From Opitutales bacterium (lineage in GTDB: Bacteria > Verrucomicrobiota > Verrucomicrobiia > Opitutales > Opitutaceae): 6,646 nt of DNA. Shown here piece after piece: positions 5,419 to 6,646 of this stretch. The stretch covers positions 1 through 6,646 of the forward strand of contig JAJFLS010000635.1 of the NCBI GenBank assembly GCA_021772595.1. The letters are read 5' to 3'. Every line of letters begins with the position of its first letter. Position 1 is the first letter of the stretch. The position numbers were made by a program, and so were the translations under genes. The notes under the pieces are model-generated. The model was not told where the DNA came from, did not search any database, and saw only the letters and a list, made by a program, of their open reading frames with translations.

Positions 5419-6646
5419 TCAAAACGATTCCCATCCGGTCTTCCGACCTTGATTCCAAGAGACTTCGTATTGCTTTTCGCCGGATGGATAGCGATGAGTC
5501 TCTGTTCCGTTTAAGAGAAAACGGCCCGTAGAATCGCGAAGCCCACCCCAATCGACTTTGGAGGAACCATTGGCGAGCGCCTCCGAATGGAGCAGATCGC
5601 TCTCTCGAGCGCCTTCGTCAACTTCAGTGTATTCAGTAGATGAAGACAATATCCAAGCTTCGTTCATTTCCCAATGCTGAGAGGGGTAGTTTTTGCTGCC
5701 CACGAGATGGATCACGCCATTGGGAGCCTCAACCGCCATGGAATAACCGATAGTTCCATCCTCGAGCACTCCAAGAATGTCATGCTCCACATGATGGGTC
5801 TCGAACTGATAACTGGGGCGAACGCCCGGCAAGGTTTTCATATGCCAAGTCGCGCCTTCGTCATCCGAGAGGGCCACCCATGCGGATCGCGCCGGCATCC
5901 CGGCCAGCCCCTTGCCCTCGCTGTCCAAATAATCGCCCGCGGCAAACAAGCGTCCACTGGCTAAGTGAACGAGAGATGCCTTTTGCCCGCTCGGTCCATT
6001 GCCGGGAAGCTGCGTATTGCTGACGGTCCATGTCTTGCCACCGTCCCTGGAAATCGATTGCGGCATGAAGCCGTCGACCGTGGAGGCTTTGGCGCCAAGT
6101 CCATATATTCTGCCATCATCGAAAAACGTGAAAACAGCATGTCTCCCAGCTATGCGACCACCTGTATCGAACCAAGTATGACCGTTGTTCTTGCTGCCCC
6201 AAAGAAAGGAGGAGCTTCCCACCCCATCCGATGCCAGATAGAGCGTATTGCCCCGCCCCCTATAGAAGCTATTGATTGGCTGCGGAAAATAGGGTCCAAC
6301 CGGTCCATAGGTCATCGGAATCTGCACGGGACTCCAAGTAGCTCCATTGTCATCGGACCACCGCCACTTGAATACCACGCCTTCCAGGTCGCCTCCTCCA
6401 GCTGCGAATAGCAGGCGCTGACCGTCCGTACTGATAACCGGGCCGATATCCTTGGTTCCCGCGATATCGAAAAACGGGCTGGGCATATCCCATTCCTCTG
6501 CTCCGAATCGCAAACGAGTAGCGATAATATTCACATCGGTTAGGTCCTCGTAAGTAGGAATCGTCGCCGAAAAATGCACCATAATCAAATCGCCATTGGG
6601 AGCTACGGTCAGACTGGGATCATGATTGTGCCCATGGATCGATGGG
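5419..6646 (-). CDS. Asp-box (BNR) sialidase-like protein with C-terminal MORN-like repeat, N-terminus off window
   Basis: The frame is open to the right edge; it reads PSIHGHNHDPSLTVAPNGD before the first possible internal start, so the true start lies outside the window. Four Asp-box turns mark a six-bladed sialidase-type propeller: SDDNGATW (6357-6334), the weaker SKNNGHTW (6195-6172), SRDGGKTW (6051-6028) and SDDEGATW (5868-5845). The opening HDPSLTVAPNGDLIMV and RLRFGAEEWDMPSPFFDIAG are like exo-alpha-sialidase-family proteins of planctomycetes and verrucomicrobia, which are usually secreted and act on, or bind, glycans. Catalytic arginines and the nucleophile pair cannot be assigned with confidence, so true sialidase activity is unproven. 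After the propeller (about 5500 onward) a MORN/YwqK-like repeat begins (HRYPSGEKQYEVSW), and the frame hits TGA at 5421-5419 within it. The protein is therefore either shortened by 65 residues or a recent pseudogene. Confidence 0.85.
   Translation of the reverse strand, partial: PSIHGHNHDPSLTVAPNGDLIMVHFSATIPTYEDLTDVNIIATRLRFGAEEWDMPSPFFDIAGTKDIGPVISTDGQRLLFAAGGGDLEGVVFKWRWSDDNGATWSPVQIPMTYGPVGPYFPQPINSFYRGRGNTLYLASDGVGSSSFLWGSKNNGHTWFDTGGRIAGRHAVFTFFDDGRIYGLGAKASTVDGFMPQSISRDGGKTWTVSNTQLPGNGPSGQKASLVHLASGRLFAAGDYLDSEGKGLAGMPARSAWVALSDDEGATWHMKTLPGVRPSYQFETHHVEHDILGVLEDGTIGYSMAVEAPNGVIHLVGSKNYPSQHWEMNEAWILSSSTEYTEVDEGARESDLLHSEALANGSSKVDWGGLRDSTGRFLLNGTETHRYPSGEKQYEVSWNQGRKTGWESF

Noticed and set aside
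5419..5421. An altered genetic code with UGA read as tryptophan
   Set aside because: The CMD gene uses TGA as its natural stop: reading on would run through the palindromic element. Only already damaged genes have internal TGA.
1..6646. tRNA, rRNA, CRISPR array or transposase gene
   Set aside because: No cloverleaf, regular spacer array, rRNA-like segment or transposase motif could be seen in either strand.

Overview
The window is accessory-type bacterial chromosome in which every supportable gene is read from the minus strand. The gene content suggests a member of the PVC group, most likely a Verrucomicrobiota (a planctomycete is the alternative). The pointers are a secreted DUF1080 (3-keto-disaccharide hydrolase-type) protein, the tail of a PVC-style c-type cytochrome beside it, an Asp-box sialidase-like protein, a barrel-type glycosidase-like protein, and start codons mostly without a Shine-Dalgarno sequence. 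This placement is inference from gene families; no marker gene is present.

Layout, left to right: (1) 1-635, the N-terminal part of a secreted glycoside-hydrolase-like protein running off the left edge. (2) 640-710, first copy of a dispersed non-coding repeat. (3) 777-2489, a complete gamma-glutamyltransferase-family protein with an intact nucleophile-threonine motif. (4) 2490-3076, a gene-free stretch holding a second repeat copy (2848-2912) and a GC-rich multi-hairpin element (2938-3026). (5) 3077-3615, a beta-propeller (TolB/PD40-like) gene fragment, 5'-truncated and frameshifted. (6) 3683-3780, an imperfect palindrome with 9-bp terminal inverted repeats that reaches into the stop codon of the next gene. 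(7) 3780-4091, a small carboxymuconolactone-decarboxylase/AhpD-like protein. (8) 4141-4899, a secreted DUF1080 protein. (9) 4943-5060, only the last ~35 codons of a c-type cytochrome, with a third repeat copy (5061-5100) at the broken edge. (10) 5221-6646, an Asp-box (BNR) sialidase-like protein open at the right edge, whose C-terminal MORN/YwqK-like repeat region is split by an in-frame TGA at 5419-5421.

Functionally, the secreted glycosidase-like, DUF1080 and sialidase-like proteins point to extracellular glycan breakdown, with GGT acting on gamma-glutamyl compounds such as glutathione outside the cytoplasm. There is no convincing single operon apart from the short CMD-DUF1080 pair. The more striking property is decay: two truncated genes, one nonsense-interrupted gene and at least three kinds of small repeat element lie in 6.6 kb, with repeat edges at or near the gene breakpoints. 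I see no clear new multi-gene system. The best leads are the repeat family and the TGA that falls exactly on a tryptophan position of a protein repeat.
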